62,883 nucleotides of DNA from Acidobacteriota bacterium. GTDB lineage: Bacteria; Acidobacteriota; Holophagae; Acanthopleuribacterales; Acanthopleuribacteraceae. The notes under the pieces were generated by a model. It saw only the letters and a program-made list of their open reading frames with translations. It had not been told where the DNA came from and did not search any database. How positions within the stretch are numbered: position 1 is the first letter of the stretch; each line of letters starts with the position of its first letter. The position numbers and the translations under genes were made by a program. The DNA lies in assembly GCA_030066195.1 (NCBI GenBank), contig JASJCB010000021.1, positions 1-62,883 on the forward strand. Direction: 5' to 3'. Positions 27,763 to 36,683 of the stretch are shown piece by piece.

Positions 27763-29151
27763 ATGGATCGCGAATCATTCCGCAAACTGGGACACCAAAT
27801 CATCGACTGGATTGACGAGTACATGGCCGGGGGGTATCCCGGTCCCATTGCGCCCATGGATGCAAAGCCGGGAGACCTGCTGGCCAAACTTCCGGAGGCC
27901 CCGCCGCAAACGGCTGAATGCGGGGAGGATGTCCTGGCCGATTTTCACGAGCTCATCCTTCCCGGCGTCACGCACTGGAACGACCCGCGCTTTTTCGGTT
28001 ATTTCCCCTGCAATAACAGTCGTGCGGGTACACTGGGCGACCTCCTGGGCAGCGGACTGGGCGTTAACTGTATGTCTTGGGCCACCAGTCCCGCCGGCAC
28101 CGAATTGGAAATCCGCATGATGGAATGGTTGGGTCAGATGATCGGACTCCCCTGGCCCGGATGCATTCAAGACACCGCGTCCACCGGCACCCTGGTCGCC
28201 ATTCTCTCCGCGCGTGAAAAGGCCGCGCCGGTCAACCAGCACGGCTACTACGGTCAAAAACCGCTGGTCGTCTATACATCCGAACACGCCAATACCGTGG
28301 TGCTGCGCGGATGCTGGATCGCGGGTATCGGCGAAAACTACCTGCGCCAAATTCCCTCGGACAACCAAACCTTCGCCATGCGCGCCGACATCTTGGAGGC
28401 CCGGATTAAAGAAGACCTGGCCATGGGCTTGCGTCCCTGCCTTGTGGTCACCACCGTGGGCACCACCTCCTCCACGGCCGTGGACCCGGTGGCCGAAGTC
28501 GCTGAACTCTGCAAAGAATACGGTATGTGGCAACATGTGGATGCGGCCATGGCCGGGACCGGCGCCATTCTGCCCGAACTTCGCGAATGGCTGATGGACG
28601 GAGTGGCCGAAGCGGACTCCTTTTGTTTCAATCCGCACAAATGGCTGTTTACCAACTTCGATTGCTCCGCCTATTTCTGCAAAGACCCTTATTACCTGAA
28701 GAAGGCACTCAGCATTCAACCCGTCTTCCTGGACACGGCTTACGACGGCGCCGCCGAGAATCTGCGCAACTGGAGCATCCAACTGGGCAGGCGTTTCCGG
28801 GCGCTGAAACTATGGTGGGTGATTCGCTGCTACGGCGTGGAAGGGTTGCGGGAAAAAATTCGTCTCCACCTGCGCATGGCGCAAGCCCTGGCCGAGCACA
28901 TCGCCACCGACCCGCGCCTGCACCTGTTGACGCCGCCGCGTCTGAACACGGTTTGCTTTCATACCGGCGACGATGAGAAAACGCGGGCACTGATGGAAGC
29001 CGTCAACGCGTCGGGCAAGGCTTTTCTCACCCAGACGCGTCTCGATGATCACTACACCATCCGCGTCTCGTTCGGGCAGACTCATGCTCGGTTCGAGGAT
29101 GTGGCCGCCCTCTGGGAACTGATCCGGGAAAACCTGGCGCGACTGACTTAG
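27763..29151 (+). CDS. PLP-dependent group II amino acid decarboxylase (aromatic-L-amino-acid type)
   Basis: 462 residues. Pyridoxal-5'-phosphate Lys293 in FNPHKWLFTNFD, stacking His175 (TSEHANTVV), Asp260 (HVDAAMAG), and the aromatic decarboxylase signature GYFPCNNS near 79-86. Decarboxylates an aromatic amino acid such as Trp, Tyr or Phe; the exact substrate cannot be read. ATG 27763 has GGAGG upstream. Its last 4 nt overlap the convergent CBS gene. May be regulated by the structured RNA upstream. Confidence 0.88.
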   Translation: MDRESFRKLGHQIIDWIDEYMAGGYPGPIAPMDAKPGDLLAKLPEAPPQTAECGEDVLADFHELILPGVTHWNDPRFFGYFPCNNSRAGTLGDLLGSGLGVNCMSWATSPAGTELEIRMMEWLGQMIGLPWPGCIQDTASTGTLVAILSAREKAAPVNQHGYYGQKPLVVYTSEHANTVVLRGCWIAGIGENYLRQIPSDNQTFAMRADILEARIKEDLAMGLRPCLVVTTVGTTSSTAVDPVAEVAELCKEYGMWQHVDAAMAGTGAILPELREWLMDGVAEADSFCFNPHKWLFTNFDCSAYFCKDPYYLKKALSIQPVFLDTAYDGAAENLRNWSIQLGRRFRALKLWWVIRCYGVEGLREKIRLHLRMAQALAEHIATDPRLHLLTPPRLNTVCFHTGDDEKTRALMEAVNASGKAFLTQTRLDDHYTIRVSFGQTHARFEDVAALWELIRENLARLT

Positions 29152-29633
29152 ACGTGAACGCCGCAGATCACCTTCAACATATCCATGGTGGTGACCATGC
29201 CGGACAGTTCGTCATCCTCCAGAACCACCACGCGATGGATGCGGCCTTTCAGCATCATCTCGGCAACTTCCGCGACCGGAGTGTCGATGTCCACGTAGAA
29301 CAGCGTGGGCGTCATCACTTCCTTGACGGTCAGGTCGGTGTTGGTCTCCAAATGGAAGCGCTCAGCCTCTTCACGGCTTAGAGGCAGTTCCCAGCTTTCC
29401 TGGTAGAAGGTTTTATTGGCTTCTTCATCGGCTTGCAAGCGTTCGGTTACGGCTCCATTGCGGGCGAAGTCACGTAACGAAACGACGCCGACCATGGCGC
29501 CTTCCTCATCGACCACCGGCGCACCGGAGATCATTTCATCGACAAACAGTTTGGTGGCACGCGTTACCGACATATCCTGCGGGACCCAGATGACCTCCTT
29601 GGTCATGATGTCCCTTACTTTCAGTTCACGCAT
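29148..29633 (-). CDS. CBS-domain pair protein
   Basis: 161 residues: two CBS motifs, the first from VRDIMTKEVIWVPQDMS to VVSLRDFAR, the second from VKEVMTPTLFYVDIDTP to GMVTTMDML. Such stand-alone pairs bind adenosine nucleotides and act as energy sensors or regulators of a partner. Between them is a charged linker (about 65-95). ATG 29633 has AGGAGG nearby. No partner gene adjacent. Confidence 0.88.
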   Translation of the reverse strand: MRELKVRDIMTKEVIWVPQDMSVTRATKLFVDEMISGAPVVDEEGAMVGVVSLRDFARNGAVTERLQADEEANKTFYQESWELPLSREEAERFHLETNTDLTVKEVMTPTLFYVDIDTPVAEVAEMMLKGRIHRVVVLEDDELSGMVTTMDMLKVICGVHV

Positions 29634-29729
29634 GGTACCCTCCTTGATCGGGATATGTCCCGTCTTTGTGAGCTTCTTAACAAAAGCTGTGCCGGCGGCT
29701 TGGGAAATGCGCCGAGAGTGCTTGAAACC

Positions 29730-29738
29730 ATTGTATCA
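29730..29738 (-). promoter_or_regulatory. Candidate extended -10 for the CBS gene
   Basis: TGATACAAT on the minus strand is an extended -10 hexamer about 97 nt upstream of the CBS start codon. No good -35 at 17 nt. Confidence 0.35.
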
Positions 29739-30117
29739 CAAACATTTTTGCTAACCATAACTCCGATAGACAATGCGCCCGTAATGAGTCTGAATCGTCG
29801 GCTTGGGGGAATTTCCTCACCGTGGGGACAGGCGCTCAAGCCGCCGGACGGCGGACTCCGCCTGAAGGGAACGGGAATTCGGTTTTCGAAACGGTCGCCG
29901 CTCCAGCCTGTTTCGGGCTTGCAAATGAGCCGGCCTGCTGAGAGAAACCGACTAAAAGTTCACGGCAGAGTTACCGGCAACACACCAAGGTTTCTAAATG
30001 GCTCGATATCTCAAGAATCAACTGAGATTACGCCTTCTCAATAAGTCGGGGTAAGCAAAATCAAACCTGGCTCCAGTCGAAAGTCAAGTGACACCTCACT
30101 CTGCATAAACACCTATT
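29739..30117. other. Non-coding stretch upstream of the palindromes and riboswitch
   Basis: No gene supported. It can fold locally (GTTTC at 29908 pairs with GAAAC at 29942, enclosing GGGCTTGC..GAGCC), and ends with AGTTACCGG, faintly like the 3' part of the riboswitch at 30201. Too degenerate to call. Confidence 0.3.
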
Positions 30118-30198
30118 TGGTCGAAAGATGTTTTGTTTTTCCTGTTAGCAACAAAGTTAATAAAACCTGGACCTCGATTGTTCCCGGGAAGAAATCAA
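30118..30198. repeat. Two phased palindromes of the CCCGGG family
   Basis: A degenerate unit (TCGAAAGATGTTTTGTTTTT, centre about 30143) and a clear one around TTCCCGGGAA (30174-30198, centre 30185), 42 nt apart. The first shares TCGAAAGATGTTTTGTT with 55973-55988, so the two loci are related. They sit immediately before the candidate riboswitch. Confidence 0.65.
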
Positions 30199-30200
30199 AC

Positions 30201-30302
30201 AAATTGCGGCAAATTTGAGGTTGTTACCGCCTCATGCCACGACTTAGACAAAGCCCCGGGACCCGGATTAAATCGATCGGGCCCGGTCGGGTTACCGGAT
30301 TT
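30201..30302 (+). promoter_or_regulatory. Candidate c-di-GMP-I (GEMM-type) riboswitch
   Basis: Features in order: P1 5' strand AAATTGCGG (30201-30209) pairing with CCGGATTT; the conserved GGCAAA; a hairpin GAGG..CCTC; GACAAAGCC (close to the consensus GACGCAAAGCC); a stem CCGGG-A-CCCG / CGGG-CCCGG (30255-30285); and GGGTTACCGG at the 3' end, a hallmark of the family. Differences are the shorter GAC-AAAGCC and no GAAA tetraloop. It lies 55 nt upstream of the 64-residue ORF, with an SD in between, so it could control its translation. Confidence 0.5.
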
Positions 30303-30357
30303 CAGGTTTCGCTTCAGTCGCCGGGAACGGAGCCCGATAAGAAACAAGGGAGTATTT

Positions 30358-30552
30358 ATGATCGAAGCAGTCGGTAACAGCAGCGCGTTATTACAAGCCC
30401 AGGCACAGCTCCAAACCCGGTCGGGGGGCGCATCCCCGGTCAGTGAGCCGGCGTCTGCCTTCGACATCGCCTTGCAAATTCAAGACGTCCAAGCCAAGAA
30501 TTTCCGCAGAACCCTGGACGCCCAAACGCAACTTTTGGACCTCCTGGCTTAA
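30358..30552 (+). CDS. 64-residue protein under the candidate riboswitch
   Basis: MIEAVGNSSALLQAQAQLQ, then a Ser/Pro/Gly linker, then a helix (ALQIQDVQAKNFRRTLDAQ). No signal peptide or membrane segment. AAGGGAG precedes ATG 30358. The Gln/Ala-rich amphipathic helices recall small putative motility proteins of the YjfB type, but I see no firm match. Control by c-di-GMP would fit a motility or surface role. The region to 30707 holds no gene. Confidence 0.6.
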   Translation: MIEAVGNSSALLQAQAQLQTRSGGASPVSEPASAFDIALQIQDVQAKNFRRTLDAQTQLLDLLA

Positions 30553-30707
30553 TTATTTTTCTCTGAGACAAGGCCGCGGCGCAACCGCTTCCATCTTATG
30601 AGGACGTACCTCTGTTCCAGGCGGTCCTATAACCTGTCCCGGGTTCACGTCCACGCTGCTCCGTTTAATATGGGGCCGGTGGGACCCAAAACCAGGCAGG
30701 TACCCGC

Positions 30708-33700
30708 TCAGATCCCAAGAGACCGGTTTTGCGCACCGCATTCAAGCGCGGCTTCCTCTATCTCCGCAATGGGGAATGTCATCCACAGTGACGTGCCGTG
30801 GCCCTCGCCCCGGCTGAGGAGTTTGATCGTGCCGCCCATCCTTGTGACCGCGTTGGCGCAGTAATGCAGGCCGAACCCCCGGCCCTCCGGTTTGGTCGTG
30901 AAGCCCTGGCTGAAGACCCGGCTCAGGTTTTCCGCCGCGATCCCGCACCCGTCGTCTTCGATGGAAACGATCACCTCGCCCTTGCGATGGGTGGTATGAA
31001 TGCGAATGGCGCCGCCTTTGGCCCCCGTGGCCCTGATCGCCTCCTCCGCGTTTTGTACGGCGTACATCAGAACCCTGGAAAGGATGGACTCATCGCCCTC
31101 GATACAACGGATCGATTCCAGGTGGAGATGAATCTCGATTCCGACCGTCTCCAGATAGGTTTTTTCCTGATCCATATATTCCCGGATCAGGCGATTGATG
31201 TCCACCGGCTGCCAGGCCCGTTCACGGTAAATCCATTCATTCTGCTTTTTGAGAACCGAAGCGATATTGCCCGCCTGCTCGCGCAGACGGTCCGTCTCTT
31301 TGCCGATCTTTTGCCAGCCGGCATCCAGGGCGCCGGCGCAATTGATCACCAGCGAGGTGAGCCGCCTGCCCTTGGGGTGCTCCCACAAATGTCGGGTCAA
31401 GGAGTCAGCGCTTTGCAACAGGCCGGCCATACGGCCCAACAGCGCCAACGGGCGGTTGTCGGCGCAAACACCTTCCATCACTTGGAGAGAGACATTGAGG
31501 CTGTTGAGCGCATTGCCTATCTCGTGTAAGGTATTGGTAGCGATCTCGGCCATGCCGGCCTGGTGGGCCGTCTCGATCAATTGTTTCTGGGTTTGCAGCA
31601 GTGCGCGCGTCCGCTCGTCCACCTTTTCTTCCAGGCCGCGGTTGAGATCGAGTAATTGCAGGTGGGTTCTGACGCGCATCATCAGTTCGTCGCGCGAGAA
31701 GGGTTTGGTGAGAAAGTCATTTCCGCCGATGGTGAAGGCGGTCACCAGATCCTCGAGGCCGCCCTTCGCCGTCAGAAAGAGAATCGGCAGGTCCTGGACA
31801 TGGTGATCCCGGCGCAGTTGGCGACAAACCTGGAAGCCGGACATGCCGGGCATCATCACGTCCAGGATCACCAGGTCGAAGGGAATCTTCTTTTCGAAAT
31901 AGTGCAAGGCCTCGGGACCGTCATTGGCTTCGACGACCTCGTAACAGCGGGGGGCGAGATGGTTGGCCAGGACCCTGCGATTGACGGGATCGTCATCTAC
32001 GACCAGGATGCGGAAATCCTTGAAATCCACCTGCTCGGGGGCGCATGGCAGTTCGGCCGGATTATCGGGAACCCGCTCCACGACCGGTAACATTGCCGAC
32101 GGTTCGGGTTCGGGCCCCGGCAGGCGGGGTATCGCGGAGGTGGTGGGCAGATCGAAACCGAAGCGGGAGCCGTGACCGGGTGAGGAGTCCAGCGTCATGC
32201 TGCCGCCGTGCAAGTGAACCAAGTGACGGGTGATGGCCAGACCCAGGCCGGTTCCGCCCTGGGCGCGGGTCTCGCTGCCGTCGGCCTGCACGAACGAGGC
32301 GAAGACGGCATCGTGTTGGTCTCCGGGAATCCCGGGGCCCGTATCCTCGACCACGATGCTTACCGCGTTGCCCGTCAAGCGGGCGCTGACGGTCACCGAG
32401 CCTGATTCGGTAAACTTGACGGCATTACCGATGAGGTTGAAGAAAATCTGCTGTAATCGGTCTTCGTCGGCCGAAACCGGTGGCAGGTCTACAGGGACGG
32501 CGTTAATCAGGGCCAGTTTCTTACCGGCCGCCAGGGGCCTGCAGAGGGTCAGGACGATATCTGCCGCGGCGCGCACATCGACCGGCGTTTGGTGGAGACT
32601 GATCTCGTCGTTGCGCATCTTGGAAAAATCGAGAATGTCGTTCACCAGGTGGGCGAGCCGTTGACCGCTCTGCACGATCATCACCAGGTTGGCCTCCATC
32701 CGCGGGGCGATCTTGCCCGCGGCGCCGTTGATCAGTGATTCGGCCAGACCGATGATGCCGTTGAGGGGCGTGCGTAGTTCGTGGGAGGTATTGGCCAGGA
32801 ACTCGTCTTTCAGTTTGTCCACGCGGCGCAGGTGCTCGGCGGTGTCGCGTTCCTTTTCGGCAATCGTCCGCTGCTGATCGGCAATCACGCGTTCGCGCGC
32901 CAGCCTGTCCCGCTGCATGCGCAGGTACCAGGCTATGCAGCAAAGAAAAACCAGCAAGTAAAGTACCCTGGCCGGGGTGCTCGCCCAGGGCGCCGGCAGC
33001 ATCTTCACCTGGAGGGCCGTGCCGGACTCGCGCCACGGACCGCCCCGGACCTTGCTCTTGACCCGAAAACGGTAGGTTCCGGGCGGCAGGCCCGTGTAGG
33101 TGGCGCGGCGGTTCTCGGCATCGGTGGTGACCCACTTTTTATCGAAGCCTTCCATCATGTAGGCATAATCGGTTCGCTCCGGCTGAGCGAAATCGAGAGC
33201 GGCCAACTCGAAGCCGATCATCCGCCGGCGATGATCCAGAACAATGCGTTGCGCTGCCGGCAGCGGGCCGAGGAGAGGGCCGCTGCCCTCCTCGACAGGG
33301 TTGACCGGGCGATTGTCCAGTAGAAGCTCCGTAAGCACCGTCGGTGCGAGAGAGAATCGCATTTTGACCTGTTCGGGGTCGAGTACGTTGAGACCCTCGG
33401 TGCCGCCGAAGTAAAGCTTATCCGAGTCATCGCGGTAATAGCCGTTGTAGTTGAATTGCCCGGCCTGAAGACCGTCGCGGTAGTCGTAGCTTTTGAAGAC
33501 ATCCTCACCGGGTTCCCGGACCGCCAGAATCATCGTGGTGCTGATCCAGAGACGGCCGCGCTTGTCCTCCAGGATACCCAGCACCGTGTCATTGGACAAG
33601 GCATGGGCTTTGCCGAAGCGAGTGAACCTGCCGCTTTCCCTCTCCAGGCGGCCCAGCCCGCCTCGGGTACCTACCCAGAGCCGGCCGGCTTCATCTTCGT

Positions 33701-35363
33701 AGAGGACGTTGATGTGGTTATGGATGAGGGAAGTCGGGTCATCGGGATCGTGGAGATAGGCGGTAAATTTGTCGGCATTCCTGTCTTTGCGGCCGAGACC
33801 CATCATGGTCCCAACCCAGAGCGTATCGCTTCGATCCGCCAGTAGGGAAAAGATCACGTTACCCGGCAAGCCGTTGTCCGGGGCCTTGTGCCGGCTGAAG
33901 GTGTCCGTATCCGCCTCGAAACGGTTCAAGCCGCCCTCCAGGGTCCCCACCCAGAGCCGGCCCGCCGCATCTTCGGCCAGAGACGTCACGAAGCTGTGGC
34001 TCAGGCTGTTCGGCGCTTCGGGGTCGTTGAGGTAGCGGGTAAAACTCTTCCGGTCCTTGTTCAAGCGGTTCAAACCGCGTGCCGTACCCACCCACAATTC
34101 CCCCTCGCTTGTTTCCTTCAGGGAGAAGACGTTGTCGTTACTCAGGCCCGCGGCATCGTTCGGGTCGAACAGAAAGTGTTGGAAACGATCACTGCCGGCT
34201 TTGCGGCGGTTGAGACCCCGGGAGGTCCCCACCCATAGATCACCGTTGCGATCCACGGTAATTGCCTGGGCGGAATCGTGGCTCAGTCCGCCCTCCGGCG
34301 GGAAGCTTTTGGTGAAGGTCTCTACCGGTAATGCATTCAGGTCGCGGCGCAACAGGCCCTGGCCGCTTCCTACCCAGAAGACACCGCCGCGATCCTCGAA
34401 GAAACGGTATACCTCTCGTATTCCGTTTTCGGCAATCCCACCCGAGGGAATCACCGTCTCGAATCGAGATGCATTGGGGCGATAGTGAAACAGCCTCCCG
34501 TCCGTTGTTCCGAGCCAGAGGGTACCGGTGGAATCTCTGAACACCGCCTCTACGCCCAGGCTGCCCTCCTCACTCAGGAAATGCGTCATGCTGTCATCGG
34601 CGGGATCATAGCGGTTGACCCCGTTCCGAGTTCCTATCCAGATGCTGTCGTCATAATCTACATAGAGTTCCAGGATGATATCACCGGTAAGAGCGTTGGG
34701 GCTGCCTGTCTCGGCGCGATAACGGGTTGCTTTGCCGGTGTCGGGGTTCCAGCGGATCAAACCCTGCTTGTAAGTTCCGATCCAAAGGTCGCCGTTACCG
34801 GACCGGGCCAGTTCGAGGACATTTGCTTTCAAGTCGATCGGATCCTCGGGGCGGTTCAGTTGCCGCTCGAAACGCAGGGTCCGGGGATCGCCTTTGTAGA
34901 GACCGTAACCCGACCCGACCCAAACCGCGCCTTCTCGATCGAGGAGCAGGCAATGAGCGGCTCCCAAATGTTTGGAGAGTTCGTCGCCGTCGTCAAAGCG
35001 GTGAAAACGGCCGGTATCCGGATCGTAGCGGTTCAAGCCCTCGCCGAAGGTGGCCGCCCAGATGCCGCCGTCGCGATCCTGGACGAGGTCTTTGATGACA
35101 TTGCCTGAAATCGAATGGGGATTCTCCGGTTCGTTCTTGAAGACCTTGAAGCTGTAACCGTCGAAGCGGTTGAGGCCGTTCATCGTTCCCACCCACAGGA
35201 AACCCCGCTCATCCTGCAGCACGGCGGTGACGTGATTGGACGAAAGCCCCTCCCGAAAAGTGAATAGGTCGAACTCGTGCCGTGTGGTCCCGGCGGTTGT
35301 CAATCCGCTCCAAAAAGCGAAAATCAGCGCAAATCGAGACCACACGTAGCGTTTGGACAACAT
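30708..35363 (-). CDS. Giant hybrid two-component system protein with two kinase cores
   Basis: 1551 residues. Signal peptide or anchor at the N-terminus; two periplasmic seven-bladed propellers built from Reg_prop repeats (LWVGT..GLNRFD) to about 700; a Y_Y_Y domain (to about 770, with PPGTYRFRVKSKV); one membrane helix near 790; HisKA with His861 (SHELRTP) and HATPase; a receiver with Asp1168 (VILDVMMPG); and a second, unusual kinase core with His1280 (TLHEIGNALNSLN) and a further HATPase (EDDGCGIAAENL). The layout is that of one-protein sensory systems, plus an extra kinase in place of a DNA-binding domain. Ligand unknown, often polysaccharide-related in this class. Confidence 0.9.
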   Translation of the reverse strand: MLSKRYVWSRFALIFAFWSGLTTAGTTRHEFDLFTFREGLSSNHVTAVLQDERGFLWVGTMNGLNRFDGYSFKVFKNEPENPHSISGNVIKDLVQDRDGGIWAATFGEGLNRYDPDTGRFHRFDDGDELSKHLGAAHCLLLDREGAVWVGSGYGLYKGDPRTLRFERQLNRPEDPIDLKANVLELARSGNGDLWIGTYKQGLIRWNPDTGKATRYRAETGSPNALTGDIILELYVDYDDSIWIGTRNGVNRYDPADDSMTHFLSEEGSLGVEAVFRDSTGTLWLGTTDGRLFHYRPNASRFETVIPSGGIAENGIREVYRFFEDRGGVFWVGSGQGLLRRDLNALPVETFTKSFPPEGGLSHDSAQAITVDRNGDLWVGTSRGLNRRKAGSDRFQHFLFDPNDAAGLSNDNVFSLKETSEGELWVGTARGLNRLNKDRKSFTRYLNDPEAPNSLSHSFVTSLAEDAAGRLWVGTLEGGLNRFEADTDTFSRHKAPDNGLPGNVIFSLLADRSDTLWVGTMMGLGRKDRNADKFTAYLHDPDDPTSLIHNHINVLYEDEAGRLWVGTRGGLGRLERESGRFTRFGKAHALSNDTVLGILEDKRGRLWISTTMILAVREPGEDVFKSYDYRDGLQAGQFNYNGYYRDDSDKLYFGGTEGLNVLDPEQVKMRFSLAPTVLTELLLDNRPVNPVEEGSGPLLGPLPAAQRIVLDHRRRMIGFELAALDFAQPERTDYAYMMEGFDKKWVTTDAENRRATYTGLPPGTYRFRVKSKVRGGPWRESGTALQVKMLPAPWASTPARVLYLLVFLCCIAWYLRMQRDRLARERVIADQQRTIAEKERDTAEHLRRVDKLKDEFLANTSHELRTPLNGIIGLAESLINGAAGKIAPRMEANLVMIVQSGQRLAHLVNDILDFSKMRNDEISLHQTPVDVRAAADIVLTLCRPLAAGKKLALINAVPVDLPPVSADEDRLQQIFFNLIGNAVKFTESGSVTVSARLTGNAVSIVVEDTGPGIPGDQHDAVFASFVQADGSETRAQGGTGLGLAITRHLVHLHGGSMTLDSSPGHGSRFGFDLPTTSAIPRLPGPEPEPSAMLPVVERVPDNPAELPCAPEQVDFKDFRILVVDDDPVNRRVLANHLAPRCYEVVEANDGPEALHYFEKKIPFDLVILDVMMPGMSGFQVCRQLRRDHHVQDLPILFLTAKGGLEDLVTAFTIGGNDFLTKPFSRDELMMRVRTHLQLLDLNRGLEEKVDERTRALLQTQKQLIETAHQAGMAEIATNTLHEIGNALNSLNVSLQVMEGVCADNRPLALLGRMAGLLQSADSLTRHLWEHPKGRRLTSLVINCAGALDAGWQKIGKETDRLREQAGNIASVLKKQNEWIYRERAWQPVDINRLIREYMDQEKTYLETVGIEIHLHLESIRCIEGDESILSRVLMYAVQNAEEAIRATGAKGGAIRIHTTHRKGEVIVSIEDDGCGIAAENLSRVFSQGFTTKPEGRGFGLHYCANAVTRMGGTIKLLSRGEGHGTSLWMTFPIAEIEEAALECGAQNRSLGI

Positions 35364-35669
35364 GAATCGGCATCCCCCGGTTTTCCAGCGGCAAAGGGAT
35401 TTCCTTATGGAGCCCGGGCATGTATCGATCGACGGGCCGTATCTGCCTTTTTCTATCGGTTATTTTCGAACAGGCACGAAAAAAAGGCAGCCTAAATAAG
35501 TTTATCGACAGCTGAAGACTTAGCCTTGAGTTTAATTATTCAAAGCCTGCAGGCTCATCCACTCGATCCCTCCGGGAAAATAGGTGCCGTTTAGAGAAAA
35601 TCGATTGGTTTTTTTACGTTACATTCCGACAGGGCAGAGGGAAGGCATTACCTTCCCTCCCGGTCCGTT
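35364..35669. other. Intergenic region with a hairpin downstream of trpD
   Basis: GAGGGAAGG and CCTTCCCTC (35637-35659) form a strong stem 11 nt after the trpD stop, without a U-tract. It may be a weak terminator for the signalling operon. The rest should hold the promoter of the giant kinase. No other feature seen. Confidence 0.45.
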
Positions 35670-36683
35670 TCAGCTGTGTTTTTTGCTCCAGGCGATGAGT
35701 TCCTGGACCTTGGCCCAGGCCTTTCCGGAGCTGACGGCCTCGCGTGCGGCGTCGAAGGCTTCGTCAATGTCCGCGTAACGGGAACTGGTGTGCATTGCGA
35801 AGCCCGCGTTCAAGACGACCATGTCCAGGCAGGGACCTTCCTTGCCGTCGCGCAGCACTTCCTCGAAGATTTGCCGGTTCTTCTCCAGGTTGCCGCCGCC
35901 CAGGTCCTCCTCTCGGCACAGGTCGAAGCCGTGTTGGCGGGGATCGAAGATGTAACTGTTGAAGGTTCCGTCCTTTACCTCGGTAACCTTGGTGCGGGTG
36001 GTCAGGCTGACCTCGTCGCTGCCGTTTTCGCCGAAGACCACGTAGGCGCGTTTACCCATTTTGGCCAGCACGTCGCCGAACAGTTCAGTCAGGTCTTCCT
36101 GGAAGACGCCGATCAACTGGCATTTGGCGCCGGCGGGATTGGCCAGGGGGCCGAGCATGTTGAACATGGTGCGCACGCGCAGACCTTTGCGGACGGGTAC
36201 AGCGTGTCGGACCGAGGGGTGGAAGACCGGTGCGAACATGAAACCGATGCCCACCTCGTCGATGCATTCCTGGATTTGGGCCGGGGCCAGGTTCAGATTG
36301 ACCCCCACGTCTTCCAAAAGGTCCGCGCTGCCGCAGGTAGAGGAAACCGCGCGGTTTCCGTGTTTGGCCATGGTATGACCCGCACCCGCGACCACGAAGG
36401 CGGAAGTGGTGGAAACGTTGAAGCCGCTGCCGCCGTCGCCGCCGGTGCCGCAGTTGTCGATGGCTTCCGGGTCCTTGACCGAAATGGTGGTGGCGTAGCG
36501 CAGCATGACTTCCAGGGCCGCTTTCAATTGGTCGCCGTCGATCTCGTTGCGCATTTGCAGGCAGAGGAAGGCGCCCGCGTAGATGGGGTCCAGTTCTCCG
36601 GCCATCAGCTTGTCCATCACCTGGGTCACGTCGTCCGGACTGGCCGGCTCACCGGCCATGAGTCGTTGTAGGATCTTCTTCAT
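35670..36683 (-). CDS. trpD: Anthranilate phosphoribosyltransferase
   Basis: Second step of tryptophan synthesis, anthranilate plus PRPP to phosphoribosyl-anthranilate. 337 residues, full length. PRPP-binding CGTGGDGGSGFNVST (about 78-92), KHGNRAVSSTCGSADLLE, and the metal-binding NGSDEVSL. No other trp genes are nearby. Instead it ends a signalling operon: its start overlaps the hybrid kinase stop by 4 nt, so the two are translationally coupled. Confidence 0.95.
   Translation of the reverse strand: MKKILQRLMAGEPASPDDVTQVMDKLMAGELDPIYAGAFLCLQMRNEIDGDQLKAALEVMLRYATTISVKDPEAIDNCGTGGDGGSGFNVSTTSAFVVAGAGHTMAKHGNRAVSSTCGSADLLEDVGVNLNLAPAQIQECIDEVGIGFMFAPVFHPSVRHAVPVRKGLRVRTMFNMLGPLANPAGAKCQLIGVFQEDLTELFGDVLAKMGKRAYVVFGENGSDEVSLTTRTKVTEVKDGTFNSYIFDPRQHGFDLCREEDLGGGNLEKNRQIFEEVLRDGKEGPCLDMVVLNAGFAMHTSSRYADIDEAFDAAREAVSSGKAWAKVQELIAWSKKHS

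Noticed and set aside
29860..29925. Cobalamin riboswitch fragment (GAAGGGAACGGGAATTCGG)
   Set aside because: No B12-box, no remaining helices, and no B12-related gene follows.
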